NCBI RefSeq assembly: GCF_003261575.2
Contig: NZ_CP036175.1
Span: 3,472,001 to 3,536,000, forward strand
Length of the DNA: 64,000 bases
Direction: 5' to 3'
From: Klebsiella huaxiensis
GTDB taxonomy: Bacteria; Pseudomonadota; Gammaproteobacteria; Enterobacterales; Enterobacteriaceae
Shown here piece by piece: positions 40,969 through 50,030 of the stretch. The notes under the pieces are model-generated. The model saw only the letters and a list, made by a program, of their open reading frames with translations, was not told the origin of the DNA and searched no databases. The position numbers and the translations under genes were made by a program. The stretch's first letter is position 1; each line of letters opens with the position of its first letter.

Positions 40969-41235
40969 ACAGTCTCAATTATTGCCAGCGCTAGCGGCGG
41001 TACATGTAAGTTTTTAATCTCTATTGATGGTAAAGATATCGCGCTCTTGCGCCAAAACCAGTTCGTGAGCGCATATATTAATAATGGGCCGCATAGATTA
41101 AAAGTGAGTAATGAGTGCACCACGCTGAGTATGGGAATGCGTAAAACACTGGATATTGTTGCCGATGGAACGCCTCAGGAGTATGTAACAGAGCAGGGAG
41201 CATGGGGGCAATATCGAATGTGGCAAACTAAATAG
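40969..41235 (+). pseudogene. Remnant of a small secreted or lipoprotein-type gene
   Basis: An open frame without ATG reads SIIASASGGTCKFLISIDGK, then later VSNECTTLSMGMRKTLDIVA and EQGAWGQYRMWQTK before its stop. Two cysteines about 39 residues apart suggest a disulphide-bonded periplasmic domain. A stop codon (40966-40968) and the lack of a signal peptide indicate that the 5' part has been lost. A TTG start at 41047 could give 62 residues but has no good ribosome site. The family resembles small enterobacterial lipoproteins ending in AWGQYR; I cannot name it. Confidence 0.45.
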
Positions 41236-41287
41236 CAAGAAACTGACGTGAAGGCCGTAGGTGGCGCAGCCTTTTTATTACTGACAC

Positions 41288-41310
41288 AAAAAGGGAGCCC
41301 ATCGGCTCCC
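41288..41310 (-). terminator. icd terminator
   Basis: GGGAGCC and GGCTCCC form a 7-bp stem, and on the minus strand a T5 run follows. It lies 25 bases past the icd stop. Confidence 0.85.
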
Positions 41311-41335
41311 GTTCTTATTTAACCCAAAGTCTGGA

Positions 41336-42586
41336 TTACATGTTCGCGATGATCGCGTCGCCAAACTCTGAACATTTCAGCAGCTTAGCGCCTTCCATCA
41401 GACGCTCAAAGTCATAGGTCACGGTCTTGGCAGCGATTGCGCCTTCTGTGCCTTTAACGATTAAGTCTGCGGCTTCGAACCACTGCATGTGGCGCAGCAT
41501 CATCTCAGCAGACAGAATAATAGAACCTGGGTTCACTTTATCCTGGCCTGCATATTTCGGTGCAGTACCGTGGGTCGCTTCGAACAGTGCACACTCGTCG
41601 CCGATGTTCGCGCCCGGAGCGATACCGATACCACCAACCTGCGCCGCCAGGGCGTCAGAGATGTAGTCACCGTTCAGGTTCATACACGCGATAACGTCGT
41701 ATTCCGCCGGACGCAGCAGGATCTGCTGCAGGAAGGCGTCGGCGATCACGTCTTTAACTACGATCTCCTTCCCGGTGTTCGGGTTTTTGATCTTCAGCCA
41801 TGGGCCGCCGTCAATCAGTTCACCGCCGAACTCTTCGCGTGCCAGTTGGTAGCCCCAGTCTTTAAACGCGCCTTCGGTGAATTTCATGATGTTGCCCTTA
41901 TGCACCAGGGTCAGCGAGTCGCGATCGTTAGTGATAGCGTATTCGAGAGCAGCGCGAACCAGGCGTTTGGTGCCTTCTTCAGAGCATGGCTTGATGCCAA
42001 TACCGCAATGTTCCGGGAAGCGAATTTTCTTCACGCCCATTTCATCACGCAGGAACTTGATCACTTTATCGGCTTCTGCTGAGTCAGCTTTCCACTCGAT
42101 GCCTGCATAGATGTCTTCTGAGTTTTCGCGGAAGATAACCATGTCGGTCAGTTCAGGATGTTTAACCGGGCTCGGCGTACCCTGGTAGTAACGTACCGGG
42201 CGCAGGCAAACGTAGAGGTCCAGTTCCTGACGCAAAGCAACGTTCAGGGAACGAATACCGCCGCCAACTGGCGTAGTCAGAGGGCCTTTGATAGCAACAC
42301 GATAATCACGAATCAGATCAAGAGTTTCGGCAGGCAGCCAGACATCCTGGCCATAAACCTGGGTCGATTTTTCACCGGTGTAAACTTCCATCCAGGAAAT
42401 TTTACGCTCGCCCTTATAGGCTTTCTCAACGGCAGCATCAACCACTTTCAGCATTGCTGGGGTTACGTCAACACCGATACCATCACCTTCGATGAACGGG
42501 ATAATCGGGTTATGAGGGACGTTCAGTTTGCCGTTTTGCAGGGTGATTTTTTGACCTTCCGCCGGAACTACTACTTTGCTTTCCAT
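41336..42586 (-). CDS. icd: Icd, NADP-dependent isocitrate dehydrogenase
   Basis: The product is 416 residues, as in E. coli. It converts isocitrate to 2-oxoglutarate and CO2 in the TCA cycle. The regulatory phosphoserine S113 is in IRSLNVALRQ. The substrate and metal ligands are in the family stretches DSLTLVHKGNIMKFTEG and DVIACMNLNGDYISDALAAQ, and the adenine-binding HGTAPKYAGQ is present. The 3' end, the att site of prophage e14 in E. coli, is undisturbed here. Fifteen extra codons upstream are open but the ATG at 42586 follows AGGAGAG. Confidence 0.97.
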   Translation of the reverse strand: MESKVVVPAEGQKITLQNGKLNVPHNPIIPFIEGDGIGVDVTPAMLKVVDAAVEKAYKGERKISWMEVYTGEKSTQVYGQDVWLPAETLDLIRDYRVAIKGPLTTPVGGGIRSLNVALRQELDLYVCLRPVRYYQGTPSPVKHPELTDMVIFRENSEDIYAGIEWKADSAEADKVIKFLRDEMGVKKIRFPEHCGIGIKPCSEEGTKRLVRAALEYAITNDRDSLTLVHKGNIMKFTEGAFKDWGYQLAREEFGGELIDGGPWLKIKNPNTGKEIVVKDVIADAFLQQILLRPAEYDVIACMNLNGDYISDALAAQVGGIGIAPGANIGDECALFEATHGTAPKYAGQDKVNPGSIILSAEMMLRHMQWFEAADLIVKGTEGAIAAKTVTYDFERLMEGAKLLKCSEFGDAIIANM

Positions 42587-42795
42587 TAACCTCTCCTTCG
42601 AGCGCTTCTGGTTCTGCTCTTCCCTCTTCACGCTAGCCGGGCGTTGGCTTTATTCGCCCACTCCCGTCATCGGAATATCCCGCTAACCGGAGATTTCGCG
42701 TCTGTGTCGCCTTCCTGTAATGCGAATCGGTTTGAGCAACCTTTTTGTTAATAAGTTGTAATGAGCATGTCAATACTACCTGAATGTTTGCGTCC

Positions 42796-42824
42796 ATGAA
42801 AGGCATTCGTAATTAGGCTATAAT
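42796..42824 (+). promoter_or_regulatory. Candidate rluE promoter overlapping the annotated start codon
   Basis: A perfect -10 TATAAT lies at 42819-42824, 17 bases after ATGAAA (four of six to the -35 consensus). The -10 overlaps the ATG at 42823, so a transcript from this promoter would begin near 42831 and miss that codon. Confidence 0.5.
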
Positions 42825-43473
42825 GCGGCAATTGATTGAGTCTGAAAATACCATGCAAAAAACTTCATTTAGAAAACATCGCGTTGAGCGATTCAGCAAG
42901 CAACAAGTCACCAGACAACGTAAAGAACACCAACCAAAAACTGTGATCTTGTTCAATAAACCATATGATGTGTTGCCACAATTTACTGATGAGTCCGGGC
43001 GAAGCACGCTAAAAGATTTTATTCCGGTTGCTGGAGTCTATGCTGCTGGTCGGCTGGACCGGGATAGCGAAGGCCTGCTGGTACTGACCAACGACGGCGC
43101 GCTACAGGCGGCGCTGACTCAGCCTGGCAAACGCACCGGCAAGATCTATTATGTTCAGATTGAAGGTGACCCGACGCAGGAGGCACTGGTCGCCCTGCGA
43201 GACGGCGTCACATTAAATGATGGCCCGACCCTGCCCGCCGGCGTTGAGCTGGTTGCGGAACCCGCGTGGCTATGGCCGCGAAATCCACCAATCCGCGAGC
43301 GCAAGTCGATCCCCACCAGCTGGCTAAAAATCACGCTTTATGAGGGGCGCAACCGTCAGGTTCGCAGAATGACCGCGCACGTCGGCTATCCCACGCTGCG
43401 CTTGATTCGTTATGCGATGGGCGGCTATACGCTGGATGGACTAACCAACGGCGAATGGCGAAAGGTCGAATAA
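42823..43473 (+). CDS. rluE: RluE, 23S rRNA pseudouridine synthase (U2457)
   Basis: The product is 216 residues from the conventional start. The catalytic aspartate lies in AAGRLDRDSEGLLVLTNDG, and the RsuA/RluB/E/F family motifs VILFNKPYDVL and YEGRNRQVRRMTAHVG are complete. It isomerises U2457 of 23S rRNA. A second ATG at 42853 (MQKTSF) may be the true start, because a consensus -10 overlaps the first ATG; the residues before MQKTSF lie outside the catalytic fold. It is divergent from icd, as in E. coli. Confidence 0.94.
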   Translation: MRQLIESENTMQKTSFRKHRVERFSKQQVTRQRKEHQPKTVILFNKPYDVLPQFTDESGRSTLKDFIPVAGVYAAGRLDRDSEGLLVLTNDGALQAALTQPGKRTGKIYYVQIEGDPTQEALVALRDGVTLNDGPTLPAGVELVAEPAWLWPRNPPIRERKSIPTSWLKITLYEGRNRQVRRMTAHVGYPTLRLIRYAMGGYTLDGLTNGEWRKVE

Positions 43474-43516
43474 TTCAATCCAAAAGCAGCATAAGGTCAT
43501 TTCAGGGAAGAAAAAT

Positions 43517-44428
43517 ATGCGTTTAGCCCTTCTTGGTACACTAGGTCTCTGCTGCATCTCATCACTTTGTTTCGCAGAGGATAATTGCGACGCCCTTGCC
43601 GGTATCGCCGCCGGAGAGGCCAATTACCTCTATGATTCAGCCCAGGTAAAAACCGGGGGGCGACTGCATTTCTACTCGGCTCCCGCAGCCAAATGTTCGC
43701 TCCCGGCGTTTCTGATTGCTGGCGACAACGTCGAGATACTCCGCAGTATTGCGCTGGGTGACTCTGCGGATCAGCAGTATCGATACGTACGTTTTCGCGA
43801 TGCCAAAAGACAATTCGCCACCGGCTGGGTGAATGCTGCCGAATTGGCACCGGAGAATAATCCCCTACCCGTCAGCAGCCAGTGTCAGAAATGGGCAAAT
43901 AAAGCGATGCGACAGCGCGAAAGTCTCGCTCCGGCTCAGAATAACCACTATCAAATACAAGGCTCCAGCCGGGCGTGGTTCTACGCCGTGCCGAACGAAC
44001 AGTGCCGCAGCAGCAGCGTTTTCCTCCTGCCCGGGGATACTGTTTCCGTCCAGGAACAATCCAACGATGATTTTATCGAGGCCGTTTATTACACTGCCGA
44101 TCGCCATATCGTGCGCGGCTGGTTGAAAAAATCGCGGCTCACGCCCCTAAACCGTGGCGATAGCTACCGTGAGGATATCAATCCCTTATCAACGGACAAA
44201 GCATCTCGCCTGGTAACGCTTAATTTACGTCACGACTATAGCTGTATATTTTATGAAAGCTGGAATGCGGAAAAAGAGATTCAAATGATGGTGCGTGAAG
44301 ATCACCAGTCCCCGCAGTGTCGCGGCGCAGGCGACCCGGAAACATCGCCTGTTATCGCTTATATTAGCCTTAATAAACTCAGCGGCGAAATTCGCTGGCC
44401 GGATGTCGCAGAAGGGTTCGAACCATAA
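43517..44428 (+). CDS. Secreted protein with two SH3-like repeats
   Basis: The product is 303 residues. A signal peptide ends SLCFAED. Two copies of a domain of about 90 residues follow: GGRLHFYSAPAAKCSLPAFL with later ATGWVNAAEL, and SSRAWFYAVPNEQCRSSSVF with later VRGWLKKSRL. Each holds a cysteine at the same place. The GW-rich strands suggest a bacterial SH3 fold that may bind peptidoglycan or protein in the periplasm. The gene lies between rluE and nudJ, which are adjacent in E. coli, so it is an insertion. No specific function can be named. Confidence 0.65.
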   Translation: MRLALLGTLGLCCISSLCFAEDNCDALAGIAAGEANYLYDSAQVKTGGRLHFYSAPAAKCSLPAFLIAGDNVEILRSIALGDSADQQYRYVRFRDAKRQFATGWVNAAELAPENNPLPVSSQCQKWANKAMRQRESLAPAQNNHYQIQGSSRAWFYAVPNEQCRSSSVFLLPGDTVSVQEQSNDDFIEAVYYTADRHIVRGWLKKSRLTPLNRGDSYREDINPLSTDKASRLVTLNLRHDYSCIFYESWNAEKEIQMMVREDHQSPQCRGAGDPETSPVIAYISLNKLSGEIRWPDVAEGFEP

Positions 44429-44440
44429 TAAGGATGCAAT

Positions 44441-44899
44441 ATGTTTAAACCGCACGTCACCGTCGCCTGCGTAGTCCATGCGAAAGGCAAATTTTTGGTT
44501 GTTGAAGAAACGATCAATGGCAAAGCGTTATGGAACCAGCCTGCGGGGCATCTGGAGGCCGATGAAACGCTGGTGCAGGCCGCAGAACGCGAACTGTGGG
44601 AAGAGACCGGCATCCGCGCGACACCACAGCATTTTATCCGCATGCATCAGTGGATAGCCCCGGATCGCACGCCTTTTTTGCGTTTTTTGTTCGCCATTGA
44701 GCTTAACGATACGTGCGCCACTGAACCGCATGACAGCGATATTGACCGCTGCCTGTGGCTTAGTGCTGAGGAAATCCTTAACGCGGCAAACCTGCGTTCT
44801 CAATTAGTTGCCGAGAGTATCCACAGCTATCAGCAAGATCCACGTTACCCTCTGTCGTTAATTGGCGAATTTAACTGGCCGTTCACAGGGGGTGCCTGA
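44441..44899 (+). CDS. nudJ: NudJ, Nudix phosphatase
   Basis: The product is 152 residues. The Nudix box reads GHLEADETLVQAAERELWEE and TGI, matching Gx5Ex7REUxEExGU with all catalytic glutamates. E. coli NudJ hydrolyses nucleoside tri- and diphosphates and HMP-pyrophosphate. It precedes mnmA by 56 bases, as in E. coli. Confidence 0.93.
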   Translation: MFKPHVTVACVVHAKGKFLVVEETINGKALWNQPAGHLEADETLVQAAERELWEETGIRATPQHFIRMHQWIAPDRTPFLRFLFAIELNDTCATEPHDSDIDRCLWLSAEEILNAANLRSQLVAESIHSYQQDPRYPLSLIGEFNWPFTGGA

Positions 44900-44955
44900 A
44901 CGGGAGACGCGTGCTAGAATACGCCGCCTCGAAGTTCAATGTAGTGAGTATTCCA

Positions 44956-46062
44956 ATGTCAGAAAGCCAGAAAAAAGTGATCGTCGGCATGTCCGGCGGG
45001 GTTGATTCCTCAGTTTCCGCTTACCTGCTTCTCCAGCAAGGTTATAAGGTGGAAGGCCTGTTCATGAAGAACTGGGAAGAAGACGACGGCGAGGAATATT
45101 GCACCGCAGCAGCAGATCTGGCGGACGCGCAAGCCGTCTGCGATAAGCTCGGCATTGAGCTTCACACCGTTAACTTTGCCGCAGAGTATTGGGACAACGT
45201 GTTCGAACTGTTCCTTGAAGAATATAAAGCCGGACGCACGCCGAACCCGGATATTCTGTGTAACAAAGAAATTAAATTTAAAGCCTTCCTCGAATTTGCC
45301 GCTGAAGACCTCGGTGCTGATTACATCGCCACCGGTCACTACGTGCGCCGCGCCGATGTCAACGGTAAGAGTCAGCTGCTGCGCGGCCTCGACGGCAATA
45401 AAGACCAGAGCTACTTCCTTTATACTCTGGGTCACGAGCAGATCGCGCAAAGCCTGTTCCCGGTGGGTGAGCTGGAAAAACCACAGGTGCGAAAAATCGC
45501 TGAAGAGCTGGATTTAATCACCGCGAAGAAAAAAGACTCCACCGGCATCTGCTTTATCGGCGAACGTAAATTCCGCGAGTTCCTTGGCCGCTATCTGCCT
45601 GCTCAGCCGGGCAAAATCATCACCGTTGACGGTGATGAAGTCGGCGAGCATCAGGGTTTGATGTACCACACGCTTGGGCAACGTAAAGGCCTGGGTATTG
45701 GCGGCATCAAAGACGGTGGCGAAGACCCGTGGTACGTGGTCGATAAAGATGTCGAGAATAATATCCTTATAGTGGCCCAGGGCCACGAGCATCCTCGTCT
45801 GATGTCAGTTGGCCTGATTGCCCAACAGCTGCACTGGGTCGACCGCGAGCCGGTAACGGGCACCCTGCGCTGCACGGTAAAAACCCGCTATCGCCAGACC
45901 GATATCCCCTGCACCGTGAAGGCGCTGGATGACGAACGTATCGAAGTTATCTTTGACGAACCGGTCGCGGCCGTTACGCCTGGCCAGTCAGCGGTCTTCT
46001 ACAGCGGCGAAATCTGCCTCGGTGGCGGTATTATTGAACAGCGCTTGCCGCTGCAGGCCTGA
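44956..46062 (+). CDS. mnmA: MnmA, tRNA 2-thiouridylase
   Basis: The product is 368 residues, as in E. coli. The PP-loop SGGVDSSVSAYLL binds ATP. The catalytic cysteines lie in NPDILCNKEIKF and in DSTGICFIGERKF. It adds sulphur to the wobble uridine of Lys, Glu and Gln tRNAs, using sulphur from IscS through the Tus proteins. A frame open from 44911 is longer, but the start at 44956 matches the family N-terminus MSESQKKVIVGMSGG. Confidence 0.97.
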   Translation: MSESQKKVIVGMSGGVDSSVSAYLLLQQGYKVEGLFMKNWEEDDGEEYCTAAADLADAQAVCDKLGIELHTVNFAAEYWDNVFELFLEEYKAGRTPNPDILCNKEIKFKAFLEFAAEDLGADYIATGHYVRRADVNGKSQLLRGLDGNKDQSYFLYTLGHEQIAQSLFPVGELEKPQVRKIAEELDLITAKKKDSTGICFIGERKFREFLGRYLPAQPGKIITVDGDEVGEHQGLMYHTLGQRKGLGIGGIKDGGEDPWYVVDKDVENNILIVAQGHEHPRLMSVGLIAQQLHWVDREPVTGTLRCTVKTRYRQTDIPCTVKALDDERIEVIFDEPVAAVTPGQSAVFYSGEICLGGGIIEQRLPLQA

Positions 46063-46121
46063 CAGACGTTTTTGCCGCTGAATGTACCAATCGGACGTCC
46101 GGCGGTTTACAAGGAGAATGT

Positions 46122-46763
46122 GTGGCGAAGAATTATTATGACATTACGCTGGCGCTGGCAGGAGTTTGCCAGGCCGCGCGTCTGGTTCAGGAACTGGCGC
46201 ACCAGGGGCATTGCGATGGCGATGCCCTGCATGTGTCGCTGAACAGCATCATCGACCTCGACCCGGATTCGACTCTGGCGGTGTTCGGTGGCAGTGAAGC
46301 CAATCTTCGCCTCGGGCTGGAAACCCTCATCGGCGTGCTGAACACCAGCAGCCGTCAGGGACTGAATGCCGAACTCACCCGCTATACTTTAAGCCTGATG
46401 GTGCTGGAGCGTAAGCTGGCTGCCAGCAAAGGGGCGATGAATACCCTCGGTGACCGCATTGGTGGCCTGCGCCGTCAGTTGGAACATTTCGATCTACAAT
46501 CTGAAACCCTGCTCAGCGCGATGGCGGGCATCTACGTTGATGTGATTAGCCCGCTGGGCCCGCGGATTCAGGTAACCGGCTCCCCTGCCGTGCTGCAAAG
46601 CCCACAGGTACAGGCCAAAGTTCGCTCCACCCTGCTGGCGGGCATTCGCGCCGCCGTGCTCTGGCACCAGGTAGGCGGCGGACGGCTGCAGCTAATGTTT
46701 TCTCGTAATCGTCTGGTTAACCAGGCAAAACAAATTCTTGCTCATTTAACCCCGGAGTTATGA
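46122..46763 (+). CDS. hflD: HflD, lysogenisation regulator
   Basis: The product is 213 residues from a GTG start 7-8 bases after AAGGAG. It is highly similar to E. coli HflD (KNYYDITLALAG, ISPLGPRIQVTGSPAVLQSP). HflD is a mostly helical protein at the membrane that lowers lambda CII activity and so lysogeny. It lies between mnmA and purB, and purB starts 3 bases after its stop. Confidence 0.95.
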   Translation: MAKNYYDITLALAGVCQAARLVQELAHQGHCDGDALHVSLNSIIDLDPDSTLAVFGGSEANLRLGLETLIGVLNTSSRQGLNAELTRYTLSLMVLERKLAASKGAMNTLGDRIGGLRRQLEHFDLQSETLLSAMAGIYVDVISPLGPRIQVTGSPAVLQSPQVQAKVRSTLLAGIRAAVLWHQVGGGRLQLMFSRNRLVNQAKQILAHLTPEL

Positions 46764-46766
46764 TCT

Positions 46767-48137
46767 ATGGAATTATCCTCACTGACCGCCGTTTCCCCAG
46801 TCGACGGACGCTACGGCGATAAAGTCAGCGCGCTGCGCGGTATCTTCAGCGAATTCGGTTTGCTGAAATTCCGTGTTCAGGTAGAAGTTCGTTGGCTGCA
46901 AAAACTGGCCACGCACGCAGCGATCAAGGAAGTTCCTGCTTTTGCTGCCGACGCAATCGGTTACCTTGATAAAATTGTCGCCGATTTCAGCGTCGAAGAT
47001 GCAGAGCGCATCAAAACTATCGAGCGCACCACCAACCACGACGTTAAAGCGGTTGAGTATTTCCTGAAGGAAAAGGTCGCTGATGTGGCCGAGCTGCACG
47101 CCGTCTCCGAGTTTATCCACTTCGCCTGCACCTCTGAGGACATCAACAATCTGTCCCACGCGCTGATGCTGAAAACCGCGCGCGACGAAGTGATCCTGCC
47201 CTACTGGCGCAAGCTTATCGACGCGGTCAAAGACCTCGCGGCACAGTATCGCGATATCCCGCTGCTCTCCCGTACCCACGGTCAGCCGGCCACGCCGTCC
47301 ACCATGGGTAAAGAGATGGCGAACGTCGCTTACCGTATGGAACGCCAGTATCGTCAGCTAAACCAGGTTGAAATCCTCGGTAAAATCAACGGCGCGGTCG
47401 GTAACTACAACGCCCACATTGTCGCCTACCCCGAAGTGGACTGGCACCAGTTCAGCGAAGAATTTGTGACCTCGTTGGGCATCCAGTGGAACCCGTATAC
47501 CACCCAGATTGAGCCACATGACTACATCGCCGAGCTGTTCGACTGCATGGCACGCTTCAACACCATCCTGATCGATTTCGATCGCGACGTGTGGGGCTAT
47601 ATCGCGCTCAACCATTTCAAGCAGAAAACCATTGCTGGCGAAATCGGCTCTTCAACCATGCCGCATAAAGTGAACCCGATTGACTTCGAGAACTCCGAAG
47701 GCAACCTCGGTCTGGCTAATGCGATGATGCAGCACCTGGCGAGCAAGCTACCGGTTTCCCGCTGGCAGCGCGACCTGACCGACTCCACCGTGCTGCGCAA
47801 CCTCGGCGTAGGTATCGGTTACGCGCTGATTGCCTATCAGTCCACCCTGAAAGGTGTGAGCAAGCTGGAGCTGAATCAGGACCGTCTTCTGGATGAGCTG
47901 GATCACAACTGGGAAGTACTGGCGGAGCCAATCCAGACCGTGATGCGCCGCTACGGCATTGAAAAGCCGTATGAGAAGCTCAAAGAACTGACGCGCGGCA
48001 AGCGCGTTGACGCTGAAGGTATGCAGCAGTTCATCGACAGCCTGGCGCTGCCGGAGGATGAGAAAGTTCGCCTGAAGGCGATGACTCCGGCCAACTATAT
48101 CGGCCGCGCGACCACCATGGTTGACGAACTGAAATAA
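46767..48137 (+). CDS. purB: PurB, adenylosuccinate lyase
   Basis: The product is 456 residues. The fumarase/aspartase superfamily signature SSTMPHKVNPIDFENSEG, with the flexible catalytic serine loop, is complete, as are the HFACTSEDINN-type and LSRTHGQPATPST motifs. It acts twice in purine synthesis, releasing fumarate from SAICAR and from adenylosuccinate. It follows hflD after 3 bases and ends at a strong terminator. Confidence 0.97.
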   Translation: MELSSLTAVSPVDGRYGDKVSALRGIFSEFGLLKFRVQVEVRWLQKLATHAAIKEVPAFAADAIGYLDKIVADFSVEDAERIKTIERTTNHDVKAVEYFLKEKVADVAELHAVSEFIHFACTSEDINNLSHALMLKTARDEVILPYWRKLIDAVKDLAAQYRDIPLLSRTHGQPATPSTMGKEMANVAYRMERQYRQLNQVEILGKINGAVGNYNAHIVAYPEVDWHQFSEEFVTSLGIQWNPYTTQIEPHDYIAELFDCMARFNTILIDFDRDVWGYIALNHFKQKTIAGEIGSSTMPHKVNPIDFENSEGNLGLANAMMQHLASKLPVSRWQRDLTDSTVLRNLGVGIGYALIAYQSTLKGVSKLELNQDRLLDELDHNWEVLAEPIQTVMRRYGIEKPYEKLKELTRGKRVDAEGMQQFIDSLALPEDEKVRLKAMTPANYIGRATTMVDELK

Positions 48138-48145
48138 GCCCTCTG

Positions 48146-48171
48146 CCCCTCTTTCCTGCGGGAAAGAGGGG
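48146..48171. terminator. Bidirectional terminator between purB and the MFS gene
   Basis: CCCCTCTTTCC and GGAAAGAGGGG form an 11-bp stem with a 4-nt loop and a T4 run. It lies between two convergent genes. Confidence 0.85.
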
Positions 48172-48184
48172 GATTTTCGCCCCG

Positions 48185-49399
48185 TCATTTGCCTGCCATC
48201 TGGCCCCGGGTTGCAAACCAGAATACCAGCGCCAACAGGCTGACCAACGCCCCCAGCAGGCAAACGCCCTGCCATCCTCCGCTTGCATACACCGCTGTTG
48301 TACTTATAGCCCCCAGACCACTGCCAACGGCATAAAACAGCATATAGAGCCCGACCAGCCTGCTGTGCGCCTCGCGACGAGTGCGGAAAATCATACTCTG
48401 GTTAGTGACATGCAGCGCCTGGCCCCCGAGATCCAACAGCACAATGCCCATTAACAACGCCGCTGGTGACCACACCATCAGCGATAGCGGCCACCAGGCG
48501 AGGAGCAGAATCACCAAAGCCGCAGCGCTGGTACGCTGACCATATCCCCTGTCGGCCCATTTCCCGGCACGGCCCGCCGCCAACGCCCCAATAACCCCCA
48601 CCAGACCTAACGCGCCAATCTCGGTGTGAGAAAAGCTAAAAGGCGGTGCGCTTAGCGGTAGCACCAACGCACACCAAAAAATATTAAACGCAGCAAACAT
48701 CAGCAACGCCAGCACACCGCGAATCTGAAGCACTCTTTCCTCGCGCAGCAGCGTCAACATTGATGTCAGCAGTTGCGGATAGCTCAGGGTATTTGGCACA
48801 GCCGTTAATACCGGCAACCGACGCCATAACGGCAGTGCGATGCTCAGCATCAGCAAAGCGGCAAAAATGTAAACTCCGCGCCAGCCGAGCAGATCGCTGA
48901 TGCCTCCGGAAAATACCCGCGCCAGCAGCAGTCCGATAAACACTCCGCTTTGTGCGGCACCAACAACTCGCCCCTGCTCATGGGGCAAAGCGGCACTGGC
49001 TGCGTAGGCAATTAATCCCTGAGTCATCGCGGTCCCCAAAAGGCCAACGGCAAGCATGCTGCCCAACAACATCAGGGCAGAAGATGCCATGCTTACCGCA
49101 GCGAGCGCGGCAATCAGTAGTATCAATTGTATCGCCATCAGGCGGCGGCGATTCACCCGGTCACCGAGCGGCACCAGCAATAACAACGCCAGCGCGCAGC
49201 CAATCTGGGTCGCCGTAATCACGCCCCCGACGGCAGCATGGCTAATAGCAAAACTCCGGGCTAACGCGTCGAGCAACGGTTGCGCATAATACACATTTGC
49301 CACACTCAAACCGCTGGCGACGGCAAATAACCAGACCAGGCTGCGGGGCATCACTGCAACCGGGTCCATTAATGATGGCGATACCACTGACGCTTTCAT
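48185..49399 (-). CDS. MFS transporter, drug:H+ antiporter type
   Basis: The product is 404 residues with 12 membrane segments. The DHA1 loop between segments 2 and 3 is PLGDRVNRRRLM, and a motif-C-like stretch (GAAQSGVFIGLLLARVFSGG) lies in segment 5. The N-terminus is GLSVANVYYAQPLLDAL, typical of YnfM/YgaY-like exporters. The substrate is unknown. It is divergent from an HxlR regulator, which probably controls it. A second ATG (residue 11) could be the true start. This pair is inserted between purB and phoP compared with E. coli. Confidence 0.82.
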   Translation of the reverse strand: MKASVVSPSLMDPVAVMPRSLVWLFAVASGLSVANVYYAQPLLDALARSFAISHAAVGGVITATQIGCALALLLLVPLGDRVNRRRLMAIQLILLIAALAAVSMASSALMLLGSMLAVGLLGTAMTQGLIAYAASAALPHEQGRVVGAAQSGVFIGLLLARVFSGGISDLLGWRGVYIFAALLMLSIALPLWRRLPVLTAVPNTLSYPQLLTSMLTLLREERVLQIRGVLALLMFAAFNIFWCALVLPLSAPPFSFSHTEIGALGLVGVIGALAAGRAGKWADRGYGQRTSAAALVILLLAWWPLSLMVWSPAALLMGIVLLDLGGQALHVTNQSMIFRTRREAHSRLVGLYMLFYAVGSGLGAISTTAVYASGGWQGVCLLGALVSLLALVFWFATRGQMAGK

Positions 49400-49499
49400 G
49401 ATTCCAACCTTACCATTCTGGTTTCAAAACAAAACCAGTTGAAGGCTAGATGATGTAGTTTTAAAATGCAACCGGATTAGCCAAATGTCAGGAGTGCGA

Positions 49500-49946
49500 A
49501 TGTCATCGCGTGAAAAGATGAAAAATGAGAACTGCCCCGTGGCACGCAGCGTGGATATTATCGGTGACCGCTGGTCGTTGATGATTGTTCGCGACGCCTT
49601 TGATGGCATGCGCCGCTTCAGCGATTTCCAGCGCAGCCTCGGAATGGCCCGTAATATTCTCTCCGATCGTCTGCACAAGCTGATGGATGCCGGTATTCTG
49701 ACCACTCAGGCTGCTTCAGATGGTACGGCCTATCAAGAATACGTACTGACGGACAAAGGAGAGCGCCTGTTCCCCATCGTCGTCGCGTTACGCCAGTGGG
49801 GAGAACAATATCTCTTCGCCGACAGCGAGCGTCATTCAGTACTGATCGATAAACGGACGCAGCACGCGCTCCCCCTGATGATGCCGGTCGCCCAGGATGG
49901 AATGCCGCTAACACCTCATGAAACAGAGGTGCAAAAAATTAAATAA
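49500..49946 (+). CDS. HxlR-family transcription regulator
   Basis: The product is 148 residues with the HxlR winged helix: NCPVARSVDIIGDRWSLMIV, RFSDFQRSLGMARNILSDRL then HKLMDAGIL. The lone cysteine near the N-terminus (ENCPV) is at the place where redox- or electrophile-sensing members carry theirs. AGGAG lies 5 bases before the ATG at 49500; an ATG 15 bases earlier is less well placed. It probably represses the divergent MFS exporter gene. Confidence 0.85.
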   Translation: MSSREKMKNENCPVARSVDIIGDRWSLMIVRDAFDGMRRFSDFQRSLGMARNILSDRLHKLMDAGILTTQAASDGTAYQEYVLTDKGERLFPIVVALRQWGEQYLFADSERHSVLIDKRTQHALPLMMPVAQDGMPLTPHETEVQKIK

Positions 49947-49953
49947 AACTCGT

Positions 49954-49987
49954 TATTTAACAGCTGTTTATGTTAAAGGTGTATAAT
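49954..49987 (+). promoter_or_regulatory. PhoP-autoregulated promoter of phoPQ
   Basis: A PhoP box is formed by TATTTA (49954-49959), five bases, then TGTTTA (49965-49970). A perfect -10 TATAAT lies 11 bases further (49982-49987), the spacing of class I PhoP promoters where the box stands in for the -35. This fits positive autoregulation of phoPQ in low magnesium. Confidence 0.75.
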
Positions 49988-50030
49988 TAGAGCTAAACTA
50001 TTCAAATCATAAATAAAATGGAGAACTGGC

